Assembly (NCBI GenBank): GCA_022822785.1
Contig: JAJEAL010000140.1
Location: 1-64,000 of the forward strand
Direction: 5' to 3'
Source: Candidatus Poribacteria bacterium
GTDB lineage: Bacteria > Poribacteria > WGA-4E > PCPOR2b
DNA: 64,000 nucleotides
The position numbers and the translations under genes are program-made. Below are positions 18,744 to 26,205 of this stretch, piece after piece; the stretch's first letter is position 1, and the number at the start of each line of letters is the position of its first letter. The notes under the pieces were generated by a model. That model had not been told where the DNA came from. It searched no databases and was given only the letters and a program-made list of their open reading frames with translations.

Positions 18744-19579
18744 CACTCAAACTTGCTTGCGCTGACTTTACTTTTCCGCTGTTACCTCATGAGAAGGTGC
18801 TTCAACTGATCGCCATGCTGGAGTTCACAGGTGTGGATGTCGGTCTGTTTGAGGAACGCTCCCATCTTCGACCCTCCCAAGAGTTCGAGAACGTTACCCA
18901 ATCTGCGCGACGATTGAAAAATAGATTAGACACTTGGGGCCTTGAGGCTGCCGACATTTTTCTTCAGATGGGATTGGATTTCAAATCCCATGCCGTTAAT
19001 CACCCCGACGCATCGCAACGGGAGAAGGCGCGCGATTGGTTCATCAAAGCGCTTGATTACGCTGCCGAATGTGAATGTGAGCATGTGACCGGATTGCCCG
19101 GCGCACACTTCGAGACAGAACCGTACGATGACTCTTTCGCCCGCGCTGTCGATGAACTGAGCTGGCGGGTAGATCAATCCAAAACGCGCGGCATCGTCTA
19201 CGGTGTGGAAGCGCACATTGGATCCATCGTGCCGCAACCGGAACCGGCGGAGAAGTTGATACAGCAGGTTCCCGGCTTGACCCTGACCTTAGATTACGCC
19301 CACTTCACGCGGATCGGCCTGCCGGATGCAGCCGTGGAGCCGTTGGTCAAATATGCAAGTCACTTCCACGTTAGAGGTGCCCGCCATGAACGGTTGCAGG
19401 AGACCTTCGCCAACAACACAATTGATTTCAAACGGATTTTGGAAGTCGCAGGAGCGAATGGATATGGCGGTTGGTTCGGCGTTGAGTATGTCTGGACGGA
19501 GTGGGAAAATTGCAACGCGTGTGACAATCTGTCAGAGACAATTCTGTTTCGGGATTATGTTCGATCGCTGGCTAACTAG
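18740..19579 (+). CDS. Sugar phosphate isomerase/epimerase (TIM barrel)
   Basis: 279 residues starting at the ATG that overlaps the preceding stop codon. An N-terminal hydrophobic strand (LKLACADFTFPLL), VDVGLFEERSH, ITLDYAHF-like metal-site strand (LTLDYAHFTR), HFHVRGARHE and WFGVEYVWTEW mark the xylose-isomerase-like barrel. Its coupling to an SDR suggests a two-step conversion of one sugar or inositol: oxidation by the SDR and epimerisation or isomerisation here. Confidence 0.85.
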   Translation: MTLKLACADFTFPLLPHEKVLQLIAMLEFTGVDVGLFEERSHLRPSQEFENVTQSARRLKNRLDTWGLEAADIFLQMGLDFKSHAVNHPDASQREKARDWFIKALDYAAECECEHVTGLPGAHFETEPYDDSFARAVDELSWRVDQSKTRGIVYGVEAHIGSIVPQPEPAEKLIQQVPGLTLTLDYAHFTRIGLPDAAVEPLVKYASHFHVRGARHERLQETFANNTIDFKRILEVAGANGYGGWFGVEYVWTEWENCNACDNLSETILFRDYVRSLAN

Positions 19580-19615
19580 GGCGTGTTGACATTTATATAA
19601 GACGTACTCGTAATC

Positions 19616-19688
19616 GTAGGGGCGAGGTCACCTCGCCCAACGGGTTGGGAAACCCAACCCCTACGAAGGAACGCAGATCTGCGTTCCC
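19616..19688. repeat. Three tandem perfect hairpins, two nested in an outer stem
   Basis: GGGCGAGGT C ACCTCGCCC (19621-19639), GGGTTGGG AAA CCCAACCC (19643-19661) and the 20-base perfect palindrome GGAACGCAGATCTGCGTTCC (19669-19688) follow one another. The first two are enclosed by an outer pair, CGTAGGGG (19616-19623) with CCCCTACG (19659-19666). The cluster sits between the isomerase stop and the SD of the mutarotase gene, so it would be transcribed as a structured leader or spacer. Confidence 0.75.
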
Positions 19689-19713
19689 TACAATTCACAA
19701 AAAGGAGAAAAAA

Positions 19714-20034
19714 ATGTTTTCAATCGGTTTATCTATGCAACTAAAACCCGGGAGCTATGACGGATACAAAGAGGCGCACGACAACCTGTGGCCCGAAATT
19801 GCAAAAAGTATGGACGACAACAGTGTGAGTATGTCGATCTATCGCTTAGGGGACCGCCTATTCCTGCACGCGGTCGCGCCGTCCGAAGCGGACTGGCTCA
19901 AGAGCCGCGAAGACCCCGCACTGGAGCGGTGGTCGGAGTATATGGGAAACTATCTCGCAATGGACGACGAGGGTAACATCATTTTTGACGAACTGCCGGA
20001 GGCGTTCGCATTCGGTATGTTCAAATCGGAATAG
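19714..20034 (+). CDS. L-rhamnose mutarotase-like protein
   Basis: 106 residues, the usual length for the RhaM family, which interconverts alpha and beta anomers of L-rhamnose. Hallmarks: an N-terminal FSIGLSMQLKPG strand, YKEAHDNLWPEI carrying the family histidine, and a C-terminal LPEAFAFG. The start is set by AAAGGAG eight bases upstream; longer readings run into the hairpin cluster. The specific sugar may not be rhamnose, since no other rhamnose genes are seen nearby. Confidence 0.82.
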   Translation: MFSIGLSMQLKPGSYDGYKEAHDNLWPEIAKSMDDNSVSMSIYRLGDRLFLHAVAPSEADWLKSREDPALERWSEYMGNYLAMDDEGNIIFDELPEAFAFGMFKSE

Positions 20035-20038
20035 GGGT

Positions 20039-21154
20039 TCAACCCAGCTGAGCTAACACCGCTTTACACCGTTCCGCCACAACCCGTTCCTGTCCGGGTT
20101 GTAGGTTATGGGGGTTGATCGTTACACTGTCCTCAGTGAAGTGTTGCCCAACCACAATAGGCGGATCACCTGCTTCCAGTGCCTCCGCTATCATAGATCG
20201 TGTGAAGTTAGCCTCCGCGGTTGGGCGGATGTTCAGCAGCGGAATCGTGTATGTCTCCGACTTGGTGAACCGTCCAACAGTTATATTCGGAATCCCCTCT
20301 AATGCTGACTCAATGTAGTCCAGTTGAGCCGTCCATCGAGCGGTATCGGCTTCGTGATCTCTCGCCAAGTAGAGTTCCAGCGCCTTCATAAACCCGACCA
20401 TTTCCTCCCGACTCACCTTCATCGGTCGTCCCACGGTGGCGAATGGGACACCGTTGGCAGCGCACCCCGCAATAAGGTCTTTGCGCCCAATGACCAGCCC
20501 GGTGGATTGCGGTCCCATGATACTCTTGCCGCCACTGAAGATAATCAGATCAGCACCCGCCTCCCAGAAACGCGTCAAGGTCGAAACGGGTGGACATTCC
20601 GACGCAGCGTCCACAATCACGGGCACGGATGCTGCCCTTGCCATCGCTACAACCTCATCTAACGGCACAGAGGCGGGGTGGTTCATGACGGTTGCCATGA
20701 AGAAGATGGCTGCGGTGTTTTCATTGATGGCACGGCGCATCTCTTCGGTCGGCGGTGTCCCTTGATCATCAATTTCAATCAGCGTCCCTCCGGCTACACG
20801 AATCGCTTGGTCATACGCAATTCGATGTATCTTTTGGATGATGACCTCGTGCTTCATCCCGGTTGTATCCGGCAGTTGTGTAATCTTGACGGGATCGGTC
20901 CCCGCCATACAGGCAGCGGTAGTCAACACCAGTCCACAGGCGGCACTTGAGGTCACATACGCTGCCTCCACCCCAAGCATAGCGGCAATCCGTTCACCGA
21001 CCTTCTGCTGCACTTCATCTAAAAAACAGAACTGTTGCGATGCACCGCGCATACTGTCTAACACTTCGGGTGCCATCAGGGAGCCGCCGTATCGGGTGAC
21101 GGTTCCCGCTGCATTGATTAGGGTGCGGACACCTAATTCGTCATAAATGCTCAT
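20039..21154 (-). CDS. SelA-like PLP-dependent enzyme
   Basis: 371 residues of the SelA-like fold-type I PLP family, which also contains D-glucosaminate-6-phosphate ammonia-lyase (DgaE-like). It begins YDELGVRTLINAAGTVTRYG, a typical opening of this family. The PLP lysine should be in FSGGKSIMGPQSTG (about residues 205-218). It is too short, and lacks the context, for selenocysteine synthesis, so a lyase or aldolase role on an amino sugar or keto-sugar acid is more likely. It converges with the mutarotase gene four bases away. Confidence 0.82.
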   Translation of the reverse strand: MSIYDELGVRTLINAAGTVTRYGGSLMAPEVLDSMRGASQQFCFLDEVQQKVGERIAAMLGVEAAYVTSSAACGLVLTTAACMAGTDPVKITQLPDTTGMKHEVIIQKIHRIAYDQAIRVAGGTLIEIDDQGTPPTEEMRRAINENTAAIFFMATVMNHPASVPLDEVVAMARAASVPVIVDAASECPPVSTLTRFWEAGADLIIFSGGKSIMGPQSTGLVIGRKDLIAGCAANGVPFATVGRPMKVSREEMVGFMKALELYLARDHEADTARWTAQLDYIESALEGIPNITVGRFTKSETYTIPLLNIRPTAEANFTRSMIAEALEAGDPPIVVGQHFTEDSVTINPHNLQPGQERVVAERCKAVLAQLG

Positions 21155-21199
21155 CGTTGAGTCCTTTGTGTTTGTTAGCCGAGATTCTCGGCAGGGAAT

Positions 21200-21423
21200 T
21201 TATAACTCGGTGATGTATCTTGCCGGTAGTGCATCATTCAACATCTGACCACTCCTGACTTGTTGAGATTCTTGCCCTGCGGAACGAAGCCCTGCTCAAG
21301 CTCCTTCGATAACCTAGAATACCGCTTGAGTGTGCTATCTGCGATACTCGACTGAATCAGTTCTTTCGTCTCGGTGCTGATAGCTAGTCCCTGTTCCTGT
21401 TGTCTTGTAACCAATTCGTTCAT
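21200..21423 (-). pseudogene. Decayed tyrosine-recombinase N-terminus, copy 1
   Basis: The frame starts MNELVTRQQEQGLAISTETK and continues through an ADSTLKRYSRLSKELE helix, the SAM-like core-binding fold of tyrosine recombinases. It reads to a stop at 21238. A one-frame shift then restores homology to copy 2 (QMLNDALPARYITEL) until a second stop at 21200-21202. The catalytic domain is missing. Its ATG lies 2 bases after the stop of the repeat protein upstream, and its ribosome site AGGAGGAAT lies inside that gene's 3' end, so the two were one operon. Confidence 0.7.
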
Positions 21424-21425
21424 GA

Positions 21426-22082
21426 TTATTCCTCCTGTTCAGGTATCCACGTTGTCTGTCTTGCTTCGTTAGAATCACTGTAGAAACCGATTCCTGCGCC
21501 CGATGATTTATCGTAGACTATAAAATCGTTGCGGTGTGGTTGGGCGTTGAATCTAAACGACTCTTTGCCCTCTGGATCTTTTACCGCGATATTATTAACC
21601 CCTTCACCTGTTCTTAATGCAATCGCCCCTTCCCTAGTTTCGTTAAAGATGTTTACCTCATTGAAGCTATTATCGCCTACGATTAATCTAGGCATGAATA
21701 ATGCAATCGCCTCTGCTCTATTTTTATCATAGATATTTATCTCATTACTTTTTTCTAATGCGCTTAATACAATCGCCCCTTTTTCATTTTTGTCATAGAT
21801 GTTTACCGTATTGTACGCCTCGGAGCTGCTTAACGCAATTGCCAGTTTTCCTTTTTTGTTAAGGATACTCACTCCATTCGCCCCCAAGAATGTGTTTAAT
21901 CTAATCGCCGTTTTCCCATTTTGGTCAACGACTGTCAATCCTCGGCAAGTAATCTCATCGAAAAAGCCGTTTTGTTGTGCTTCGATGTCCGGTGTTACAA
22001 ATTGCCCGATAGTGATACCGATTGCCATAATCCCTGCCCCTAAGAGCATATATCCCAACTTCTGCTTGTAATTCATGTTCAT
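21426..22082 (-). CDS. Membrane-anchored short-repeat protein, copy 1
   Basis: 218 residues. A hydrophobic N-terminal segment (about 10-28, YMLLGAGIMAIGITIGQFV) is followed by ITCRGLTVVDQNGKTAIRL. Then come about six units of about 22-26 residues built on a strand-turn-strand pattern such as NIYDKNEKGAIVL. The C-terminus is GAGIGFYSDSNEARQTTWIP. This looks like a small beta-solenoid or repeat-sheet domain outside the inner membrane. No known family recognised. A paralogue with the same downstream recombinase remnant lies at 26206. Confidence 0.72.
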   Translation of the reverse strand: MNMNYKQKLGYMLLGAGIMAIGITIGQFVTPDIEAQQNGFFDEITCRGLTVVDQNGKTAIRLNTFLGANGVSILNKKGKLAIALSSSEAYNTVNIYDKNEKGAIVLSALEKSNEINIYDKNRAEAIALFMPRLIVGDNSFNEVNIFNETREGAIALRTGEGVNNIAVKDPEGKESFRFNAQPHRNDFIVYDKSSGAGIGFYSDSNEARQTTWIPEQEE

Positions 22083-22211
22083 CTCCTATTGAACTTACCC
22101 CCTTGGATTTAGTGCCGATTGGCTGGGAGCGTAGCATTTTCGGCGTTAAGTTTCGGTAACTGGAATTAATTTCAGTGTAAACTCCTTGTAGCTTCCGGTC
22201 CCGATAAAGAT

Positions 22212-22538
22212 TCATCTCATCGCATAAGCCGCATCGTGTGGTCCCACAGTCAAGAAAATAACAGTTTCATCTTCTTGCCCCTCGCAAAGACGGAATTGAC
22301 ACTCTTTGACCTGCCAATATTCTTCACAAATGACGAAAATCACCCGAAAGTTGCCCACCCGCGCACTGCGATAGCCCCGCAAATCTAATCCGTCAGTAAC
22401 ATTCCGAAGGGGTTCTGTACCAGCATAGGGATTTTCGATAATCCGTTCAATCCTTCGCTTGATACGTCGGCGTAGACTGGAGTAACGTTTAAGGTTTTGG
22501 TTGAACCCGTCTCCATACAAATCTTGGTATTCATTCAT
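22212..22538 (-). CDS. RelE/ParE-type toxin-like protein
   Basis: 108 residues with the small RelE-like layout: basic helices (LKRYSSLRRRIKRRIERI), a strand (GLDLRGYRSARVGNFRVIFVI) and a C-terminal FLTVGPHDAAY segment. In the family this fold cleaves mRNA on the ribosome or inhibits gyrase. The ATG at 22538 overlaps the stop of the preceding gene by eight bases (AATGAATGAATAC), as antitoxin-toxin pairs usually do. The catalytic set is not fully clear, so activity is inferred. Confidence 0.72.
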   Translation of the reverse strand: MNEYQDLYGDGFNQNLKRYSSLRRRIKRRIERIIENPYAGTEPLRNVTDGLDLRGYRSARVGNFRVIFVICEEYWQVKECQFRLCEGQEDETVIFLTVGPHDAAYAMR

Positions 22539-23109
22539 TCCAAACTTCCGCGTGGGTGAGCAATCTCAACTGATTAGATTCTATTCGTTCAAGAATATCT
22601 TCCATATCCTTATAAAGCGGAGAGTCTTTATCGAGATCGAAAAATTCTTGCGTGGTGAACTCTATACGTTCCTGAGCAAGTCCGAGGAGTTCAGAGGTTT
22701 TATCCGACCGAATGGGTCCGAGCGTGGATCGCCAGCCCCAACCACGAGGAGCCCAACCAAAAACACGCCTAATCTCCTGTATGCGAATCGGATTGTTAGT
22801 CAATTTAAGATACCAGTCAACAGGGATTCGATATTCTGTATACTCCTCATCACATCTTCTATATATCCACCGATCTGCTCCCTCGTAGGAGCAACCATTC
22901 CAACGCTTACAAACTCGACCAAGAGCCACAATGCCACACTTATTGGCATACATGAAACAAATATCATCTGGTTCGAGCTTCCCAAGAACCTTGAAGCCAT
23001 ATTTTTCTTTGTCTCCCGAAGTAAAGGCATGACAACGCTCTATCCATTGATTGTGTGGACTACGCCCATTAAAAGCCTTAGCTTCCGTGTTGATATAATA
23101 GTAGTTCAT
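22531..23109 (-). CDS. EVE-like domain protein with antitoxin-like C-terminus
   Basis: 192 residues. The first ~130 (YYYINTEAKAFNGRS, then GFKVLGKLEPDDICFMYAN, GIVALGRVCKRW) resemble the EVE/PUA-like fold that binds modified bases. The last ~40 residues (helix LYKDMEDILERIESNQ, ending RLLTHAEVWNE) look like the C-terminal toxin-binding helix of small antitoxins. The gene takes the antitoxin position directly upstream of, and overlapping, a RelE-type toxin gene. Domain assignments are from fold-like sequence pattern only. Confidence 0.55.
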   Translation of the reverse strand: MNYYYINTEAKAFNGRSPHNQWIERCHAFTSGDKEKYGFKVLGKLEPDDICFMYANKCGIVALGRVCKRWNGCSYEGADRWIYRRCDEEYTEYRIPVDWYLKLTNNPIRIQEIRRVFGWAPRGWGWRSTLGPIRSDKTSELLGLAQERIEFTTQEFFDLDKDSPLYKDMEDILERIESNQLRLLTHAEVWNE

Positions 23110-23220
23110 GTTGACTCCATCTATTTCGGGAAAGCCTTCCGCGAAATATCCACATAGTTAGGTTTTAGTCTTGAAACGTCCGATAAGAGAACTTAGCGGA
23201 TATTATCTGGTTTAAAGACT

Positions 23221-23550
23221 CTAAACCGCAACGACCCGCTGATGCCCCACTTTATCTTCCGCCGGCGTAATCCGAATCTCAATGTTGCGATTAAAACGAT
23301 TGAGAAGTGTAAACAATCGCTCCACGCTAAAGCGGTTAAAATCACCGTTCTTCAGTCTCGAAATATCAGATGGGTCCACACCGAGAATCTTCCCCGCTTT
23401 TGCCTGCGTGAGTTTTCGTCCTTCAATGATATTGTAAATCTCAAAAGCTAAATCTGCCTTCAACAAGGCTTGTTCAGCTTCGGCGTCTGAAAATCCCACA
23501 TCCTTAAACACATTTCCAGAACTCTGCTCAATTTTGACATCTTCACTCAT
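23221..23550 (-). CDS. XRE-family antitoxin (HigA-like)
   Basis: 109 residues with a helix-turn-helix at about 50-75 (KLTQAKAGKILGVDPSDISR). The following NRFSVERLFTLLNRFNRNIEI is typical of HigA-type antitoxins that neutralise the partner and repress the operon. It lies 35 bases downstream of the toxin gene. This toxin-first order is characteristic of higBA. A double dyad upstream of the pair (23922-23958) is a likely binding site for it. Confidence 0.85.
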   Translation of the reverse strand: MSEDVKIEQSSGNVFKDVGFSDAEAEQALLKADLAFEIYNIIEGRKLTQAKAGKILGVDPSDISRLKNGDFNRFSVERLFTLLNRFNRNIEIRITPAEDKVGHQRVVAV

Positions 23551-23585
23551 TGTTTTGCCTCCAGTTGTTGCGCGATTTTGAGGCG

Positions 23586-23900
23586 CTATTTTATCAAATC
23601 AATTTCCCGTTTCGGGGTTCTGATCCCGCGAGTCGATTTCTTCTGAAACACATGGAGCACATAGATTTTCGCGCCAATGCTTACGGTGTAAACGGAGCGG
23701 TATGTGTCCGTATCGTAAGGTGCGACAATTTCCCACACGCCAGATCCAATGCCCCGCATCGGTTTTGCTTTAGGATGTTTCACACCGCGCTGGGCAAAAC
23801 GTAACGCTTCACCAATCGTCCTCCTCACGGCTTTAGGAAAACGTCGGATTTGCTCGCGAGAATCCCCAATCCAAGTTACATCTTTTATCACTTGGTTCAA
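23586..23900 (-). CDS. HigB-like toxin (phage Gp49-like family)
   Basis: 104 residues of the RelE-superfamily Gp49-like group, ribosome-dependent mRNA endonucleases in characterised members. Features: WIGDSREQIRRFPKAVRRTI, then the MRGIGSGVWEIV strand, a YRSVYTV strand and VLHVFQKKSTRGI, the conserved lysine-rich C-terminal motif. Normal length. First gene of a two-gene operon with the XRE antitoxin. Confidence 0.88.
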   Translation of the reverse strand: MNQVIKDVTWIGDSREQIRRFPKAVRRTIGEALRFAQRGVKHPKAKPMRGIGSGVWEIVAPYDTDTYRSVYTVSIGAKIYVLHVFQKKSTRGIRTPKREIDLIK

Positions 23901-23921
23901 AATTATGTCTTCCTCTCAATT

Positions 23922-23958
23922 CATGGTAGACTTACCATATTATGGCAGATTTACCATG
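23922..23958 (-). promoter_or_regulatory. Double-dyad operator of the higBA-like operon
   Basis: Two 16-base palindromes, ATGGTAGACTTACCAT (23923-23938) and ATGGCAGATTTACCAT (23942-23957), share the form ATGGYARRYYTRCCAT. They lie 19 bases centre to centre, 22 bases upstream of the toxin start. The whole 37-base block is itself nearly self-complementary. This is the expected place for an autorepressor site bound by the XRE antitoxin. Confidence 0.65.
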
Positions 23959-24054
23959 AAGATTACAACACTTTTTTGGAGAGGATTGAGGCGGAGGAAA
24001 GAAAGTTAAGGCGGAAAAAATGCCCTATAACAGATCTTATCGGACTATTTAGAA

Positions 24055-25578
24055 TCACAAAAGTCGTTGGTAAAGTTGTTGTCTTTCAGCCCTTGCATTT
24101 CGGAGTTCTTCTGCCTTAGTGAAATCGGAATTGGCACGATCTTCTTCTCCTATGGCACGATAACATTTGCCACGCAAGTCGTAGATGGCAGCAATCTCAT
24201 CTTCAATCCCACCATTAGGGCCATCTACCGCTTTAGTAAAATCTTCGATAGCCTTTTCATACTCTTTGCGGTCGTAGTAAATACAACCGCGCATTTTATA
24301 TGGGTAGTAAAAAGCAGCGTTAGGGCTTGATTCTACATCTGCCATGAGGTCAATTGCCTTGTTACATTTTTTAAGTGCGCGATCAAAATCCCGTTTTCGA
24401 CGATGGGCATCGCCGAGGTTGCAATAGACGCGAGCTTTGTTGGGGACATCATGTTTGATTGCCCAATTGTAATCAGAAATAGCACCATCATAATCGCCGG
24501 TTCTTATGCGACTAAAACCGCGTTCTGTGTAAAACAGAATAAAAGCAGGATCAAGCGCTATGGCTTGGGTCAGGTCTTCAACAGCCCTTTGATAATCTTC
24601 TGTTATACGATACGATACGCCACGCTCGTAATACAACATGGCATTTGTAGGGTCAAGTTCTATTGCCTCGTTATAATACCGAATTGACGCATCGTATTTA
24701 TCTTTACTATCGGTGAGATGTCCTTCAAATTGACGATACATCCCCTTCCGCAGATTTATGAATGTTTCGTAGTGTCTATCCTGATGTTTAATATATCCGT
24801 GGATGTCATTGTAGATAGATTGGAGAGAGATGCCATAATACTCTCGCAGGTGGGCTAACATGGGAACTTTGAGATCTTTGCGAATCTTAATCGGTTCATC
24901 ATATTTGCATTTCTCAATAAAGCCATCTGGAGGCTGAACAAATATGCTGTTCTGGGCTATGACGCGATTTTCTGGGGTCTTAGGTCTTTTTATCCAATCT
25001 CTTGTTGTTTCGTCTTGTTTCAACAAGATAACCCTACCATCTTTTTTAGGTTTGCCATAGCAAGCAAAGAAAAGGGCAACCAAATAGTCGGTTGTGAAGT
25101 CTATAAGACTGGTTTTGGCACCGTAATGTTGGAGTTGAGCTTCAAGTTCAAAATCACCCGCGGTATCACGGGCGTGTCTTCGGGCTTCCACCAGAAACAA
25201 TTGCCTCACATCCTTTACATCGGGGATTGTTATGGTAACCCCTTTTTCCCGCTGCAATGACCTCCAAAGACCTGAGGACACCTCCGTATAACATTTAGGC
25301 TCGCCGCGGTAGATGTAGCTGCCGTCGCTAGACTTTTCCACTAACTCATTGATTATTCCCATAATCTCGCGTTGAGTATATTCCTCCATGTTTTCTGGCA
25401 TGACCACTGTTGCATCTTTCCAAAAGTCTGCATCCGTGGGCGGATCGTCCGGATCAGATAAGGCTGCTTTTTCTATGTCTTCATCAGTTAGTACATCCAC
25501 GCGCTCCCAATCGGTTTCGTCGGGGAGGGCATCTAGTTCAGACCGGGTGTATGTGACGTCTGTATTCTGCTCTTTCAT
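24055..25578 (-). CDS. BrnA-like antitoxin domain fused to FRG domain and TPR repeats
   Basis: 507 residues from the ATG at 25578; a longer frame back to 25638 has no ribosome site and overlaps the toxin gene. Residues 1-62 follow the BrnA pattern: YTRSELDAL, TDWERVDVLTDEDIE, SDPDDPPTDADFW, VVMP. BrnA's C-terminal ribbon-helix-helix part is replaced by an FRG domain (about 75-190, YRGEP at 90-94, HYGAKTSLIDFT at 151-162). About five TPR units follow (about 290-490, for example YNEAIELDP, LYYERGVSYR). It lies just downstream of, and overlaps, a BrnT toxin gene. The role of FRG domains is not settled; they occur in several predicted toxins and defence proteins. Confidence 0.78.
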   Translation of the reverse strand: MKEQNTDVTYTRSELDALPDETDWERVDVLTDEDIEKAALSDPDDPPTDADFWKDATVVMPENMEEYTQREIMGIINELVEKSSDGSYIYRGEPKCYTEVSSGLWRSLQREKGVTITIPDVKDVRQLFLVEARRHARDTAGDFELEAQLQHYGAKTSLIDFTTDYLVALFFACYGKPKKDGRVILLKQDETTRDWIKRPKTPENRVIAQNSIFVQPPDGFIEKCKYDEPIKIRKDLKVPMLAHLREYYGISLQSIYNDIHGYIKHQDRHYETFINLRKGMYRQFEGHLTDSKDKYDASIRYYNEAIELDPTNAMLYYERGVSYRITEDYQRAVEDLTQAIALDPAFILFYTERGFSRIRTGDYDGAISDYNWAIKHDVPNKARVYCNLGDAHRRKRDFDRALKKCNKAIDLMADVESSPNAAFYYPYKMRGCIYYDRKEYEKAIEDFTKAVDGPNGGIEDEIAAIYDLRGKCYRAIGEEDRANSDFTKAEELRNARAERQQLYQRLL

Positions 25579-25835
25579 GTTTGTTTGCCTTTCTTGCTGT
25601 AATGATTCGGATGACCGAATTGCGCCGCGTATAGACAATGCGAAGGATTTTTTCTTTCACTTCGTCCTAAAGCAATGATCCGGGTTTCACCGTAGTCTCG
25701 ACGGGTATCTTCTCTTTCTAATCGGGGACCATCAAAGATTTTTGCTGCCTTGGAAAAACTGATACCATGTTTTGTGATATTGATTCGATTTTTTATCGGA
25801 TCCCAGCTAAATTGTTGCCGATCATGATTAACCAT
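25538..25835 (-). pseudogene. BrnT toxin gene with one-base frameshift
   Basis: The frame from ATG 25835 gives FSWDPIKNRINITKHGISF and EDTRRDYGETRIIALGRSER, the BrnT RNase pattern (WD.xK, KHGxSF, RxxALGxSE). After the A6 run (T6 on + at 25648-25653) the frame is lost. Removing one A restores ILRIVYTRRNSVIRIITARK and ANKHERAEY, the normal BrnT ending, with a stop at 25538-25540 inside the downstream gene. The restored product is 98 residues, close to family length. It could be a true inactivation, an assembly error, or a slippage-controlled toxin. Confidence 0.8.
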
Positions 25836-25852
25836 CTATGGCGCATTCCTTT

Positions 25853-26203
25853 GCCATCCACCTACCCATGTTCCCGTTCCTTGCCCTCTCTACGGATACC
25901 TGCCAATGTCTGACTGGTAATCTCACCGACAATCTCAATACCGTGATTCTTTGCCAACCACTTCGCCGCGGCAACTACCTAGGCAATCATAGATGGGGCT
26001 TTGCCCGCAGTGTGAAGCTCGGTGATATAATCCGCCAGTAGCCCGTCGGTTAAGATCTGATCACCGAGCCATGCTTCAAGCTCTCTCAATAGTCTCTGGT
26101 ATCGCTTGAGAGCGCTATCTGCAATGCTTGACTAAATCAATTCTTTCGTCTCGGTGCTGATAGCTAGCCCCGTTTGCTGTTGCTGTGTAACCAATTCGTT
26201 CAT
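25853..26203 (-). pseudogene. Decayed tyrosine-recombinase N-terminus, copy 2
   Basis: Reads MNELVTQQQQTGLAISTETK, then after a TAG stop continues in frame: SSIADSALKRYQRLLRELEA, DGLLADYITELHTAGKAPS, a second TAG, VVAAAKWLAKNHGIEIVGEI, TSQTLAGIRREGKEREHG, a third TAG, VDG. This is the SAM-like N-terminal domain of a tyrosine recombinase without the catalytic domain. The first TAG falls where copy 1 at 21423 has CAG (Gln). It directly follows the repeat-protein gene, as in copy 1. Confidence 0.75.
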
Positions 26204-26205
26204 GA

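Noticed and set aside
23749-24119. Plus-strand frames across the higBA operator region
   Set aside because: They are antisense to the toxin gene and run through the palindromes, and no ribosome site is present; the stretch LERIEAEERKLRRKK alone is not enough for a call.
25838-26041. 67-codon plus-strand frame
   Set aside because: It is the antisense reading of the recombinase remnant, which shows clear homology on the minus strand.
25853-26203. TAG recoding to glutamine in the whole organism
   Set aside because: Other genes end in TAG, including the isomerase at 19579, the mutarotase at 20034 and the PhyH gene at 46608, and this remnant lacks a catalytic domain, so pseudogene decay is simpler.
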